35,691 bases of DNA from a bacterium. GTDB taxonomy: Bacteria > SZUA-79 > Acidulodesulfobacterales > Acidulodesulfobacteraceae. The stretch covers positions 1 to 35,691 of the forward strand of contig JAJYQS010000043.1 in the NCBI GenBank assembly GCA_021794475.1. Reading direction: 5' to 3'. The first letter of the stretch is position 1. Every line of letters starts with the position of its first letter. Shown piece by piece: positions 24,901 through 33,490 of the stretch. The translations under genes and the position numbers were made by a program. A model generated the notes under the pieces. That model was not told the origin of the DNA. It was given only the letters and a program-made list of their open reading frames with translations, and ran no database searches.

Positions 24901-25635
24901 TTACTTTATGACAATAAATTTTATATCATGATGATTTTTACTTCTAATTTTACTTTTAATTTTATGAATCAATTTTATAACTTTCTTTCTTAAAAATCTA
25001 CTGTTTTTATTATTTGAGTGAGATTCTTCAGTCTTCATTCTATTAACATTATTCATATAATTTTGCGAATCCGCAATAATTTTTTTTAATTTTAATTTTG
25101 ATTCGGATAGACTGTCTATTTCTTTTTTAAGCTTCTTTCTTTCAACTACTATTTCTTTATTGATTTTAGCAAATTTTTTATCGCGGTTTAGTAATTTATT
25201 TAATTTATATTCTTCATGGTTAAGTAAATTTTTTAGAATATAATTAGAAATGACGTAATTACTATTTTTATCGGATAAGTTTATTATATCAGCATCTCTT
25301 TCTTCGTTTATTACAAAAATATCTTTCAAAAGCCGTGTAACGATAAAACCTGAATTTTTAATTTTTTTTTTCAATTTTTTTAATATTATATCCGTATATT
25401 TAATTTTATGATTTAATTTATTTGATTCTTTTTTCTTTTTTTCTGAATCTTTATAAAGTTTATTTAACGATAATTTATATAATTTTAATTTATTAATTAT
25501 CGATAATGAACTTTCATAAAATATATGTCTATGCTTAATAAACGGAGACGTAGACGCCGCAGATTTTGCCGTCCCTGCAAACAGTATAAAAAATACGGCT
25601 ACAAATAGAATTTTTTCAAGTCTTTTTAATGACAT
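24901..25635 (-). CDS. EnvC-position periplasmic coiled-coil protein lacking the LytM domain
   Basis: A 244-residue, strongly basic, exported protein: signal peptide about 1-26 (cleavage plausible after AKSA), then long Lys/Leu/Ile-rich helices (about 37-110 and 130-195) with heptad-like spacing, and a basic tail. It follows ftsX by 11 bp and precedes ctpA, the slot held in many bacteria by EnvC, which activates amidases on signal from FtsEX. EnvC homologues end in an M23/LytM domain of roughly 120 residues; none is present here. The 74-bp gap to ctpA has no room for a lost remnant. Assignment rests on position and coiled-coil shape, not on a signature. ATG without a clear SD, probably coupled to ftsX. 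Confidence 0.65.
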   Translation of the reverse strand: MSLKRLEKILFVAVFFILFAGTAKSAASTSPFIKHRHIFYESSLSIINKLKLYKLSLNKLYKDSEKKKKESNKLNHKIKYTDIILKKLKKKIKNSGFIVTRLLKDIFVINEERDADIINLSDKNSNYVISNYILKNLLNHEEYKLNKLLNRDKKFAKINKEIVVERKKLKKEIDSLSESKLKLKKIIADSQNYMNNVNRMKTEESHSNNKNSRFLRKKVIKLIHKIKSKIRSKNHHDIKFIVIK

Positions 25636-25646
25636 TTTTTAATAAG

Positions 25647-26576
25647 TTAGAAAAATTTTCTTGATGAAAAATAAGTCCCCAAAAAACCGGATAGTAAGGC
25701 AATGAAAAAAATAAGAAGAATATCAAAACCGTTTAAAAATATAATATTAATTTTAAAGAAAGAAAGAAATTTATTGAATTTATAATATATAAAGATATTA
25801 AATATAGCGGATAGCAAAATCAGCGATAAAATAAACGCTATCACCGAACCCATAGCGCTTTCTATATACATCGGAATTTTTATATAATTATTCGTAGCGC
25901 CTATCAGTTTTAATATTTCAATATCGTTTTGTTTTCTTAATATAATAAGTTTAATGGCACTGTAAGAAACAAAAACGGACGAGATAAATAAAAACAGCAA
26001 AACAATAAATCCTATCATTTTAGTGAAAAAAACAAATTGATTTATTTTGTCTTCCATAAGTTTGCTGTAATAAACAAATTTTATATGCCTCATAGATTTT
26101 AAACGCAGATATATATTAGACAGATATATTTTGCTTATATAATTCGGTTTAAAATATATCTTAATAATACGCGGAAAATACGACGGTTTAATCTTAGCTA
26201 AGATAGTTCTTATGTTAGGCGTGTGTTTGAGCATAAATTTATATGATAATTTATTGGAATAATACTTAACTTTTTTTACGCCTTTAAATTTTTTAATTTT
26301 ATTTATAATATTAGCTGCTATTATTCTATTAGTAGGATGTGCTCCATTACTGTGCGTATTTTCTGAATTTTTTAAAAAAATTATCATGGTATTATTTTTT
26401 TCGAATGAAAGCATATAATTATAAATGTTAATATAGCTGAGCATAAAAAAAAGCATAATAAAAAAAGAAAATGACATTATGCTTAAGGCAAAGATATTCC
26501 CTGCGATATTTGATTTAATATTCAGAAATGCTATTTTGATATAATTATTTAAATAATTAATTTTTTGTGATATCAA
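25647..26576 (-). CDS. ftsX: Cell division protein FtsX
   Basis: Inner-membrane partner of FtsE that couples ATP hydrolysis in the cytosol to cell-wall hydrolase control in the periplasm. Four transmembrane helices are visible (about 27-49, 187-209, 240-263, 284-303) with a periplasmic loop of about 135 residues between the first two, where EnvC-type activators bind. The [12 protein letters not shown] segment (221-232) is the usual cytosolic coupling motif. Length 309 is typical. Start is TTG and overlaps the end of ftsE by 20 bp; the next in-frame ATG falls inside the first membrane helix. Confidence 0.92.
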   Translation of the reverse strand: MISQKINYLNNYIKIAFLNIKSNIAGNIFALSIMSFSFFIMLFFMLSYINIYNYMLSFEKNNTMIIFLKNSENTHSNGAHPTNRIIAANIINKIKKFKGVKKVKYYSNKLSYKFMLKHTPNIRTILAKIKPSYFPRIIKIYFKPNYISKIYLSNIYLRLKSMRHIKFVYYSKLMEDKINQFVFFTKMIGFIVLLFLFISSVFVSYSAIKLIILRKQNDIEILKLIGATNNYIKIPMYIESAMGSVIAFILSLILLSAIFNIFIYYKFNKFLSFFKINIIFLNGFDILLIFFIALLSGFLGTYFSSRKFF

Positions 26577-27195
26577 TGACTCTTGCCCTTCCTAATTCAA
26601 TTAAAGTTTTATCATGCGTTGCTATTATCATAGTCGTTCCTTTATTATTGAACGATTTTAATATGTCTATTATAATTGATGCCGTTTCGAAGTCAAGGTT
26701 GCCGGTAGGCTCATCCGCAATAAGCACAGACGGATTCTGGACAAGGGCTCTTGCTATAGCAACCCTTTGCTGCTCACCGCCTGAAAGACTCAGCGGATAT
26801 TCGTCTTTCTTTTGGTATAATTCAACAGCTTTTAGAATTTCTGTAACGTTTTTAGCGATAATAGAACCTGAAACTCCTGAAATTTCAAGTCCCAGCGCCA
26901 CATTCTGAAAAACGGTTCTGTTAATAAGAAGTTTAAAGTCCTGAAAAACAAATCCGATTTTTCTCCTTAAAAAAGGAATTTGTTTAGGATGGATGGCGGA
27001 AATATCCTCATTAAAAACATTAATTTGACCGTGCGTCGGTTTTTCCATAGCGATTACCATCTTCATAGTGGTAGTTTTGCCTGCGCCCGATGGTCCGGTT
27101 ATAAAGACAAATTCTCCTTTATATATATTGAAGGATAAATCCCTTAAAATATAATTTTTATCATAGGATTTATAAACATGCATAAATTCTATCAA
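26557..27195 (-). CDS. ftsE: Cell division ATP-binding protein FtsE
   Basis: ABC-type ATPase that drives FtsX at the division septum. Walker A is GPSGAGKT (34-41), the signature LSGGEQQR (137-144), Walker B VLIADEP (157-163), and the switch histidine lies in IIATHD. The 212 residues are near the standard 220. Start is TTG at 27193-27195, giving the family-typical MIEF opening; an ATG four codons later would remove it. The SD is AGAGG about 11 nt upstream. It lies 20 bp after thiE. Confidence 0.95.
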   Translation of the reverse strand: MIEFMHVYKSYDKNYILRDLSFNIYKGEFVFITGPSGAGKTTTMKMVIAMEKPTHGQINVFNEDISAIHPKQIPFLRRKIGFVFQDFKLLINRTVFQNVALGLEISGVSGSIIAKNVTEILKAVELYQKKDEYPLSLSGGEQQRVAIARALVQNPSVLIADEPTGNLDFETASIIIDILKSFNNKGTTMIIATHDKTLIELGRARVIDITKN

Positions 27196-27215
27196 AATAG
27201 TTAAAACCTCTTATA

Positions 27216-27893
27216 TTATCTTATATTATTAAACTTTTTAGCCGCATCCAGCGGGTCTTCGGCTCCGGCAACGGCGCTTATTACCGCAACGCCTTTAATA
27301 CCGGTATTTATTATTGTTTCTACATTGTCTAAGTTTATCCCGCCGATAGCTATAACAGGTATTTTTACGGAACGGCATATTTTTGCTAACATATCAGCGC
27401 CTATCGCTTTGCCGGCATCCGATTTTGACGATGTATTAAAAACAGAACCTGCACCGACGTAGTCCGCACCTTCAGCTTCTGCTTTTTTAGCTTCGTCCGA
27501 ATTTTTAACGCTGACGCCTACAATTAATTGAGGATATATTTTTTTAATATAGGTCAGCGGCAAATCGTCGTCTCCGACGTGGACGCCGTCTGCTCCGGAA
27601 AGAGCTGCTATATCTGCACGGTCATTAATAATTACGAGAGGTTTGTTTTTACCGCTGCCGTATAAACTAAAAAATTTCATCAATTTAACCGCAATATAAT
27701 ACAAATCTTTACCGTTTATATTTTTATTTCTGAGCTGAAACAGAAAAGTTCCGCTCTTAACAGCAATACTACCCAGATTAATAATTTCATCGGTGACATC
27801 TTCAGCACTGCCTACGTATTCAGGGGTTATAATGTTCAATATGAATTGTGTATTAAATTGTTTATTAAAAGTATTAACTTTTAGAAATGACAT
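27216..27893 (-). CDS. thiE: Thiamine-phosphate synthase
   Basis: Joins the pyrimidine and thiazole halves of thiamine into thiamine phosphate. Barrel motifs in order: QLRNKN, INDRADIA, GADGVHVGDDDLP, GVSVKN, ADYVGAGSVFNTSSKSDAG and VIAIGGIN. TSSKSD replaces the more common TxTK(x)D. The 225 residues are normal. It is the promoter-proximal gene of the run leading into ftsE. I searched the upstream 320 bp for a TPP riboswitch (CTGAGA and ACCTGA-type cores) and saw none, so regulation is likely of another kind. Confidence 0.92.
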   Translation of the reverse strand: MSFLKVNTFNKQFNTQFILNIITPEYVGSAEDVTDEIINLGSIAVKSGTFLFQLRNKNINGKDLYYIAVKLMKFFSLYGSGKNKPLVIINDRADIAALSGADGVHVGDDDLPLTYIKKIYPQLIVGVSVKNSDEAKKAEAEGADYVGAGSVFNTSSKSDAGKAIGADMLAKICRSVKIPVIAIGGINLDNVETIINTGIKGVAVISAVAGAEDPLDAAKKFNNIR

Positions 27894-28157
27894 AATTAAT
27901 TTTATTTTTTTAAATATTTATTTAGTGTATAATAAAACTGAAAAATAAGACTGAAAAATAATCTCAAAAATATACATACTGGCAATATGCATCTTGGCAA
28001 TATGATCGTATAATCTGTTATTATATATAAAAAATTAATATATTACTATAATATAAATATAATAGGCAGATTATTTTAAAATTGACAAACGGACCTTATT
28101 TATATTATAACAATACAATATTACAATATAAACTATTTTTAATTATTGTAAATTTTC
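27894..28157. promoter_or_regulatory. Divergent intergenic region with two pairs of direct repeats
   Basis: This region lies between thiE (minus) and the lipoprotein gene (plus). ACTGAAAAATAA occurs at 27937-27948 and 27950-27961 (13-bp period), and TGGCAATATG at 27980-27989 and 27995-28004 (15-bp period). A weak minus-strand promoter (TTTTCA-N17-TATTAT) may overlap the first pair. The rest is plain A/T-rich sequence. The repeats could be operator half-sites but may be chance. Confidence 0.4.
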
Positions 28158-28158
28158 C

Positions 28159-28187
28159 TTGACAAAAGTCATAGCTAAAAATAGAAT
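28159..28187 (+). promoter_or_regulatory. Strong promoter of the lysine-rich lipoprotein gene
   Basis: TTGACA (28159-28164), a 17-bp spacer and TAGAAT (28182-28187), matching the sigma70 consensus in 11 of 12 positions. Transcription should start near 28194. The SD that follows at 28198-28209 (AAAGGAGGTGAT) is complementary to nearly the full anti-SD tail of 16S rRNA. Confidence 0.75.
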
Positions 28188-28214
28188 AAAATATATTAAA
28201 GGAGGTGATTAATT

Positions 28215-28445
28215 TTGAAGAAGCTTACAGTGTTAATCGTAGGAATGTTTTTGGTTTTATCTACTTTAGCATTTTCCGGATGCGCCAAAAAAGCGGCTGC
28301 TCCTGCACCTAAAGCGCCTGTTGCGCCTAAAGTAGTAAAGGCACCTAAGGCACCTAAAAAAGTGGTTAAAAAAACAGCTAAAAAAACAACAGCTAAAAAG
28401 ACAGCTATGGTAGCTAAAAAGACAGTAACAGCCAAAAAGAAATAA
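28215..28445 (+). CDS. Polycationic Lys/Ala/Pro-rich small lipoprotein
   Basis: A 76-residue precursor with a type II signal peptide: KK, a hydrophobic core, and a lipobox AFSGC with Cys22 as the lipidated residue. The mature part is about 55 residues long, with about 19 Lys and no acidic residue. It starts with Ala/Pro/Lys repeats (APKAP-type) and ends in AKK/TAKK repeats like histone H1 tails. Start is TTG 9 nt after the SD core. It is the only plus-strand gene here, with its own promoter and terminator, so probably an abundant monocistronic message. Function unknown; the charge suggests contact with LPS phosphates, peptidoglycan, nucleic acid or acidic polymers. The opposing minus-strand frame across it is a shadow. 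Confidence 0.85.
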   Translation: MKKLTVLIVGMFLVLSTLAFSGCAKKAAAPAPKAPVAPKVVKAPKAPKKVVKKTAKKTTAKKTAMVAKKTVTAKKK

Positions 28446-28481
28446 GCTAACTTATTTTTATTAATTTATTTTTAAAAGTTT

Positions 28482-28537
28482 ATGCCTATAATTTTTTTAT
28501 AAAAAATTTTTTTATAAAAGATTATGGGCATTTTTTT
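28482..28537 (+). terminator. Terminator of the lipoprotein gene, possibly bidirectional
   Basis: ATGCCTATAAT (28482-28492) pairs with ATTATGGGCAT (28521-28531) through one G-U wobble, and the T-run reaches 28537. The loop is itself built of T7/A6 tracts and can extend the stem. The cobQ stop codon, arriving from the other side, lies at the edge of this element, so it may also end the cobQ message. Confidence 0.7.
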
Positions 28538-30224
28538 AAAATATTGATTCAACCGAAGTTATATTTATATTTTTTTCTAAGACTTCTGCTAATAATTCAA
28601 AATTATAATTTTTAATTTTTTTATAATAAAAATCATGGTGCTGGGCGATATTTTCATTAATAATTAAATTTTGAACGCGTTTATTTCTGCAATCTTTATT
28701 CTTTATTTTCTTTTTTACCAGCGCGGAAACTATAATATTTCTGAATATATCGTTCTCAAACAAACCGTGCACATAAGTTCCTATTAAAATATTATCGCTA
28801 TCTTGAGATGTAGATATAATTCCTTTTCCTGCAAAATCACTGAATATTTCTTCCGTTCCGATATTCGTTTCTTTTGCGCCGGCAGTATTGAAGTTGAAAG
28901 ATGACACTCCGTTATGTATTTCGTAGCCGTCAAGCACTATCTCTTCATAGCGTTTATCTGCAAAAAAATCTAATTTATTATTTATTTTATACTTCCGGTT
29001 AAAAAGTATTTTTTCTTTTCTTATCACGGTTTCCATATCAAAAAAGCCGAGACCTTCAATGGTTGATTCTTGAGATTCCAGCCGCATAGGGTCATTTATA
29101 TTCTTTCCCATCATCTGGAATCCGCCGCATATACCGATTATAATACCGTCTGAGTTATTGCGATAATTTTTAATGCAGTTAAATAATCCATTTTTTTTAA
29201 TTTTTTTTAAATCTGGAATAGTAGATTTTGTTCCGGGGATAATAATTATATCAAATCCGTTTAAATGTCGGGATATATCTACATCCTGTGCAGGTATATT
29301 TTTAATAAAAGATGCATCAAATCTGTCATCAAGAAAAAGAGGGTCAAATTCATTAAAATTTGAAATACTGTCTAGCTGCACTATTCCGATTTTAAACCGG
29401 CTGTTCTTATTTTTCAAAGCTTCGGATTTAAATTTCCTGAATCCGTGAGCTGTAAAATTATTCTCATCGGATATTATTTTTTTAATTCCGTCGTAGTATT
29501 CCAAACTCAGACTGTCTTCAGCTTCTATATATAAATTTTCTATGTACGGTACAACTCCTAGACATAAAATACCTATTTTTTTTTCTATTATTTCAATCCC
29601 CGGTTTAAGAATTGATTCGTCCCCTCTAAATTTATTAATAACAAATCCTTTTATTAATTTTTTCCATTTATCCGGTAAAAGCATTACAGTACCGTAAATA
29701 GACGCGAACGCGCCTCCGCGTTCTATATCCGCTACAAGTATCACGGGAATATTATAAAGCTCGGCAAAACCCATATTCGCGACATCGGCGTCATAAAGAT
29801 TTATTTCTGCGGGACTGCCCGCTCCTTCAATAATTACAATATCATTTTTATCTAACAGTTCTTCAAAACTCTTTTTAATTACCTTGACAAATTGAGCTTT
29901 TTTAGAATTATATTCCTGAAAAGTCATATTGCCGAAAAATTTTCCGTTTAAAATCAAATGCATCAGATTATTTTCAGAAGGTTTTATTAAGATAGGGTTC
30001 ATAAACTTTGTGGGTTTTATGCCGGCTGCTTCAGCCTGCATAGACTGAGAACGCGCAATTTCAAAGCCGTCGTCCGTCACATAGCTGTTTAAAGACATAT
30101 TTTGTGGCTTAAAAGGTGAACAGTTCAAACCTTTATTTGCAAAATAACGCAAAAAACCCGCCGTTATAGAACTTTTACCGGCAGAGCTTGATGTTCCCTG
30201 AATCATAAAATATTTAGCACTCAT
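28536..30224 (-). CDS. cobQ: Cobyric acid synthase
   Basis: Glutamine-dependent enzyme amidating four carboxylates of adenosylcobyrinic a,c-diamide in cobalamin synthesis. N-terminal ATP-binding domain: IQGTSSSAGKSS (8-19), FKPQNMSLNS (38-47), IIEGAGSPAEINL (131-143). C-terminal class I glutamine amidotransferase-like domain: Cys366 in GICGGFQMMG, with the late His in TYVHGLFEND. The 562 residues are longer than the usual 480-510 because of hydrophilic stretches, for example around 250-275. No other cobalamin gene is in the window. It lies 81 bp after the HD-GYP gene, with only a weak 6-bp hairpin between them. ATG without a clear SD. Confidence 0.95.
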   Translation of the reverse strand: MSAKYFMIQGTSSSAGKSSITAGFLRYFANKGLNCSPFKPQNMSLNSYVTDDGFEIARSQSMQAEAAGIKPTKFMNPILIKPSENNLMHLILNGKFFGNMTFQEYNSKKAQFVKVIKKSFEELLDKNDIVIIEGAGSPAEINLYDADVANMGFAELYNIPVILVADIERGGAFASIYGTVMLLPDKWKKLIKGFVINKFRGDESILKPGIEIIEKKIGILCLGVVPYIENLYIEAEDSLSLEYYDGIKKIISDENNFTAHGFRKFKSEALKNKNSRFKIGIVQLDSISNFNEFDPLFLDDRFDASFIKNIPAQDVDISRHLNGFDIIIIPGTKSTIPDLKKIKKNGLFNCIKNYRNNSDGIIIGICGGFQMMGKNINDPMRLESQESTIEGLGFFDMETVIRKEKILFNRKYKINNKLDFFADKRYEEIVLDGYEIHNGVSSFNFNTAGAKETNIGTEEIFSDFAGKGIISTSQDSDNILIGTYVHGLFENDIFRNIIVSALVKKKIKNKDCRNKRVQNLIINENIAQHHDFYYKKIKNYNFELLAEVLEKNINITSVESIF

Positions 30225-30305
30225 TGATTATTTATTTTACAATTTTTATATTATAAATAATTAGCACTAGCATCGTACTATTTTATTATTTTTTTACTCT
30301 ATTTT
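30225..30305. other. Spacer between HD-GYP gene and cobQ
   Basis: A/T-rich spacer with one small hairpin (minus-strand TAGTAC and GTGCTA, 7-nt loop, one wobble) around 30266-30284. No T-run follows, so read-through from the HD-GYP gene into cobQ is likely. Confidence 0.3.
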
Positions 30306-32453
30306 TTACTGTTCATTTAACGCCGTTTCTTCTTCAGAAACGACCTTAAAAAAAATATCTACTATATTCGGGTCAAATTGCGTCCCTGAACATTTTTTTA
30401 TTTCAAGCAGCGCTTTTTCTTTAGGCATAGCTTTTCTATAAGGACGGTCAGTGGTCATAGCGTCAAAAGTATCTATAACAGCTATAATTCTTGAGCCTAC
30501 CGGTATCGAATTGCCTTGCAATCCCTCAGGATATCCTTTTCCGTCGTATCTTTCCTGATGATGCAGAACAATATTTGCTACCGGAGCTAAAAATTTTATC
30601 TTTTTTAATAAATTAAAACCTATTTCAGGATGTTTTTTTATTTCTTCATACTCCTCATCGGTAAGTTTGCCCGGTTTATTCAAAACAGAATCTCTTATAC
30701 CGATTTTACCGACATCGTGTAATACGGCGCCATATTTTATATCTCTTATGGCAGCTTCGCTTAAACCCAATTTTGCGGCTATTAATGTCGCATATTCCAC
30801 AAGCCTGTCTCCATGGTTTTTAGTATATTCATCTCTTGCTTCTATCGCTTCAGACATAGAATTAATAGTTTCAAAATGCGCTTCTTCTACCGCATTAAGA
30901 CTTTCGGCATTTGACAGCGCCACCGCAATGATGTCTGAGACAGCCGTTAAAAAATCTAAGGAGTCTATTAAACCGGCAGCATTATTTGACTTATTATTTG
31001 CATATTTCTTTTTATACCCGTTTTGATTGTCCTGTTTTTGTAAGTTTTCATTTTTAAGACTACTCTCATTTAAAAGAAAAATAAATCCAATAAAATTTTT
31101 TTCCGTTTTAAGAGGGATTATTATCTCGCACAGCTCAAATAAATCCTTAAAAGATTTATCATTTTTTTCTTTTCTGCTTTCTTTTTTGTATATATTTTCG
31201 CTGCCGTTATTTTTACTGCTGTCTGCTGCGTCGTTCTTGTTATAATTATTATTATAATTATCGACTTCGGATGAGGAAATTATTCCTGCGTGTTCAAAAA
31301 TATTTTCATTAATATTTCTGATGACGGGTTTAAAAATTTTTAGACAGTTTAAGCATAATTCTTCCCCCGCAATAAATGATGACGGTAAAGTAATGAATTG
31401 CGGCGGCGCTGACTTGCCGCCGGTATTCTCGGTTTTGCCGAAAGCATATGTCGTAACTTCTTCAACATCACTACGGTTGAAGTTTCTATTATCTATTATG
31501 CTTTCCGCTTCGCGTGTTTTACCTTGTTCTCTTATATACAATTTTAATAATTTGAGGCGCAAACTTCTAAAATAAGGACATTCTGTGCATTTAGAAAGAA
31601 TTGTATCTGATTTTTCGCATTTGAAAAGATTTGAAATTTCGTTAATATACGCGCATTGAAAATTTGGGGACGTGTAACATTGCAGCGTGCTGTTATATAA
31701 TTCACATTCAGGCTTACCGCAATTAAAAAATTCATAACAAAATTTATTCTCTTCTTTATCTACAAAATACACTGCGGCGGCGCTTACGCCGGTAAATTCT
31801 ATTAATTTATCTGCGCTTAAGCTTAAAATATTAGACAAATCAAGCGAAGATGAGACTAAATTAGATACCGAAAGAAGAGTGCCGATTTTTTCACTTTGCT
31901 GTTTTTGATTAAGATATAAAAAATTTGCGTTTTCAAATAATGTAGAATTATAAATAAATATTCCGCCTAATAATGCGATAAAATTACCGATTTCTTCATC
32001 CTGCTCCGAAAATTCGCAAATATCTTCGGAATAAATATTAAGAGCTCCTAACACTAACGGTCCGGCAAAAATAGGTATGCTCAGAAGGGACGTCATTCCC
32101 GAGAACTGTTTCTCAACTTCATAGTAAGCATCGGTTAAATTTTCTTTAAAATCTTTAATAACAATGGGTTCGCCGTTTTCAATAACAGAACCGATTATGC
32201 TTTCTCCCATATTGAGCGTAAAATCTTCTTTGATAAATTGATTTTTTTTATAGTATTTTACGCAATCTATTTTATCCGATAATTCCGGACCTCCAGGTTT
32301 AGTAAGTTCATCATTAACAACAAATATTGTAATTAAATCGCTTTTTATAAATTTTGAAGCAGTTATAGCAATTTTTTCATATACATCTTCCTTTGAATTT
32401 TTTGACAATAAGTCTTTGGACATAAAATACGCAATTTCAGGAAATTCTACCAT
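30306..32453 (-). CDS. GAF / cysteine-cluster / HD-GYP c-di-GMP phosphodiesterase
   Basis: Soluble signalling protein of 715 residues. A first GAF domain spans about 15-165 and a second GAF-like region about 190-515. The second is interrupted by a cysteine-rich block: C239, C245, C250, C259, C267, C279, C289 and C292 (opening CYEFFNC, closing CTECPYF), and later C367-x-x-C370. This resembles the CWEFxxC-type Cys clusters of some sensory proteins and may hold metal or sense redox state. Asn/Lys-rich linkers lie near 396-432 and 465-492. The C-terminal HD-GYP domain (about 525-700) is intact: HD at 579-580 in LHDVGKIG, and HHQERYDGKGYP at 631-642. It starts 2 bp after accA, so the two are co-translated. 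Confidence 0.92.
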   Translation of the reverse strand: MVEFPEIAYFMSKDLLSKNSKEDVYEKIAITASKFIKSDLITIFVVNDELTKPGGPELSDKIDCVKYYKKNQFIKEDFTLNMGESIIGSVIENGEPIVIKDFKENLTDAYYEVEKQFSGMTSLLSIPIFAGPLVLGALNIYSEDICEFSEQDEEIGNFIALLGGIFIYNSTLFENANFLYLNQKQQSEKIGTLLSVSNLVSSSLDLSNILSLSADKLIEFTGVSAAAVYFVDKEENKFCYEFFNCGKPECELYNSTLQCYTSPNFQCAYINEISNLFKCEKSDTILSKCTECPYFRSLRLKLLKLYIREQGKTREAESIIDNRNFNRSDVEEVTTYAFGKTENTGGKSAPPQFITLPSSFIAGEELCLNCLKIFKPVIRNINENIFEHAGIISSSEVDNYNNNYNKNDAADSSKNNGSENIYKKESRKEKNDKSFKDLFELCEIIIPLKTEKNFIGFIFLLNESSLKNENLQKQDNQNGYKKKYANNKSNNAAGLIDSLDFLTAVSDIIAVALSNAESLNAVEEAHFETINSMSEAIEARDEYTKNHGDRLVEYATLIAAKLGLSEAAIRDIKYGAVLHDVGKIGIRDSVLNKPGKLTDEEYEEIKKHPEIGFNLLKKIKFLAPVANIVLHHQERYDGKGYPEGLQGNSIPVGSRIIAVIDTFDAMTTDRPYRKAMPKEKALLEIKKCSGTQFDPNIVDIFFKVVSEEETALNEQ

Positions 32454-32455
32454 AA

Positions 32456-33436
32456 TCAGCCTTTATTTACCCTGTCTATGTTTATCCATTTTTTAATTCT
32501 TTCTTCCCTGATAATATCCGGTTTCTTATTTTTTAAATCGTTAATAGTTTCGAGTATAATATTCTTTAAACCGGCCGCCGCATAAAATTTGTCTCTATGC
32601 GCTCCACCCGGAGGTTCCTGTATTATTCCGTCTATAATTCCCATGCCGAGTAAATCTTTAGATGTAAGCTTCAGCGCATTTGCAGCCTCTTCGGTTTTAG
32701 ATATATCTTTATATAAAATAGAGGCACATCCCTCAGGGGATATTACGGAATACATAGAATATTCGAGCATGAAAACCTTATCTGCAACCCCGAAAGCAAG
32801 TGCTCCTCCGCTTCCTCCTTCGCCTATTATTATAGCTATGACGGGTACTTTTATGTTAAGCAGCGTATAAATTGAACGGGCGATAGCTTCAGACTGTCCT
32901 CTTTCTTCAGCTCCGAGTCCCGGGTATGCGCCGGGGGTATCTATGAATGTTACAACCGGAATTAAATATTTTTCAGCAAGCTTAAAAAGTCTTTGGGCTT
33001 TTCTGTAACCTTCAGGATTAGGCATACCAAAATTCCTCTGCATTTTATCTTTAGTCGTTCTTCCTTTTTGATGTCCGACTACAAGAACTTTTTGAGGTTT
33101 TGATGCAGCATTGTCTTTTTTAATAAACCCGAATCCTCCGACGACGGCTCTGTCATCCATAAATGCCCTGTCTCCATGCATTTCTATAAAATTATCGGTA
33201 ATAATATCTATGTAGTCTAAAGTATGGGGTCTGGAAGGATGCCTCGAAAGCTGAGCAATCTGCCAGCTATTTAAATTTTTGAATATTTCATTTATCAGCT
33301 TATCCCTTTTAAGTTCAAGGCTTTTTATTTCTTCGTCTGCATTTGCCGTACTGCTGATATTAAATGTTTTCAGTTCTTCTATTTTATTTTCAATTTCGCC
33401 TATCGGTTTTTCAAAATCTAACAAGTATGCTGCCAT
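32456..33436 (-). CDS. accA: Acetyl-CoA carboxylase carboxyltransferase subunit alpha
   Basis: Alpha half of the carboxyltransferase that makes malonyl-CoA for fatty-acid synthesis. Family blocks are the N-terminal coiled region with RHPSRPHTLDYI, HGDRAFMDD, GHQKGRTTKDKMQRNFGMPNPEGYRKA, FIDTPGAYPGLGAEERGQSEAIARS and IIGEGGSGGALAFGVAD. The 326 residues are standard. The beta subunit (accD) and biotin proteins are not in the window. It lies 54 bp after dnaE, an arrangement seen in many bacteria, and 2 bp before the HD-GYP gene. ATG start. Confidence 0.96.
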   Translation of the reverse strand: MAAYLLDFEKPIGEIENKIEELKTFNISSTANADEEIKSLELKRDKLINEIFKNLNSWQIAQLSRHPSRPHTLDYIDIITDNFIEMHGDRAFMDDRAVVGGFGFIKKDNAASKPQKVLVVGHQKGRTTKDKMQRNFGMPNPEGYRKAQRLFKLAEKYLIPVVTFIDTPGAYPGLGAEERGQSEAIARSIYTLLNIKVPVIAIIIGEGGSGGALAFGVADKVFMLEYSMYSVISPEGCASILYKDISKTEEAANALKLTSKDLLGMGIIDGIIQEPPGGAHRDKFYAAAGLKNIILETINDLKNKKPDIIREERIKKWINIDRVNKG

Positions 33437-33490
33437 AATTTTTACAGTATATTTATTTTAATTTATAAATTATTGGTAAAATATTTTACA

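Noticed and set aside
27894-28158. Possible TPP riboswitch upstream of thiE
   Set aside because: No CTGAGA or ACCTGA-type core on the minus strand, and no suitable helices.
28196-28435. Minus-strand 79-aa frame, Ala/Val/Leu/Phe-rich, opposite the lipoprotein gene
   Set aside because: It is the complement of AAA/GCT-rich codons of the plus-strand gene; no SD or promoter, and its length just mirrors the real gene.
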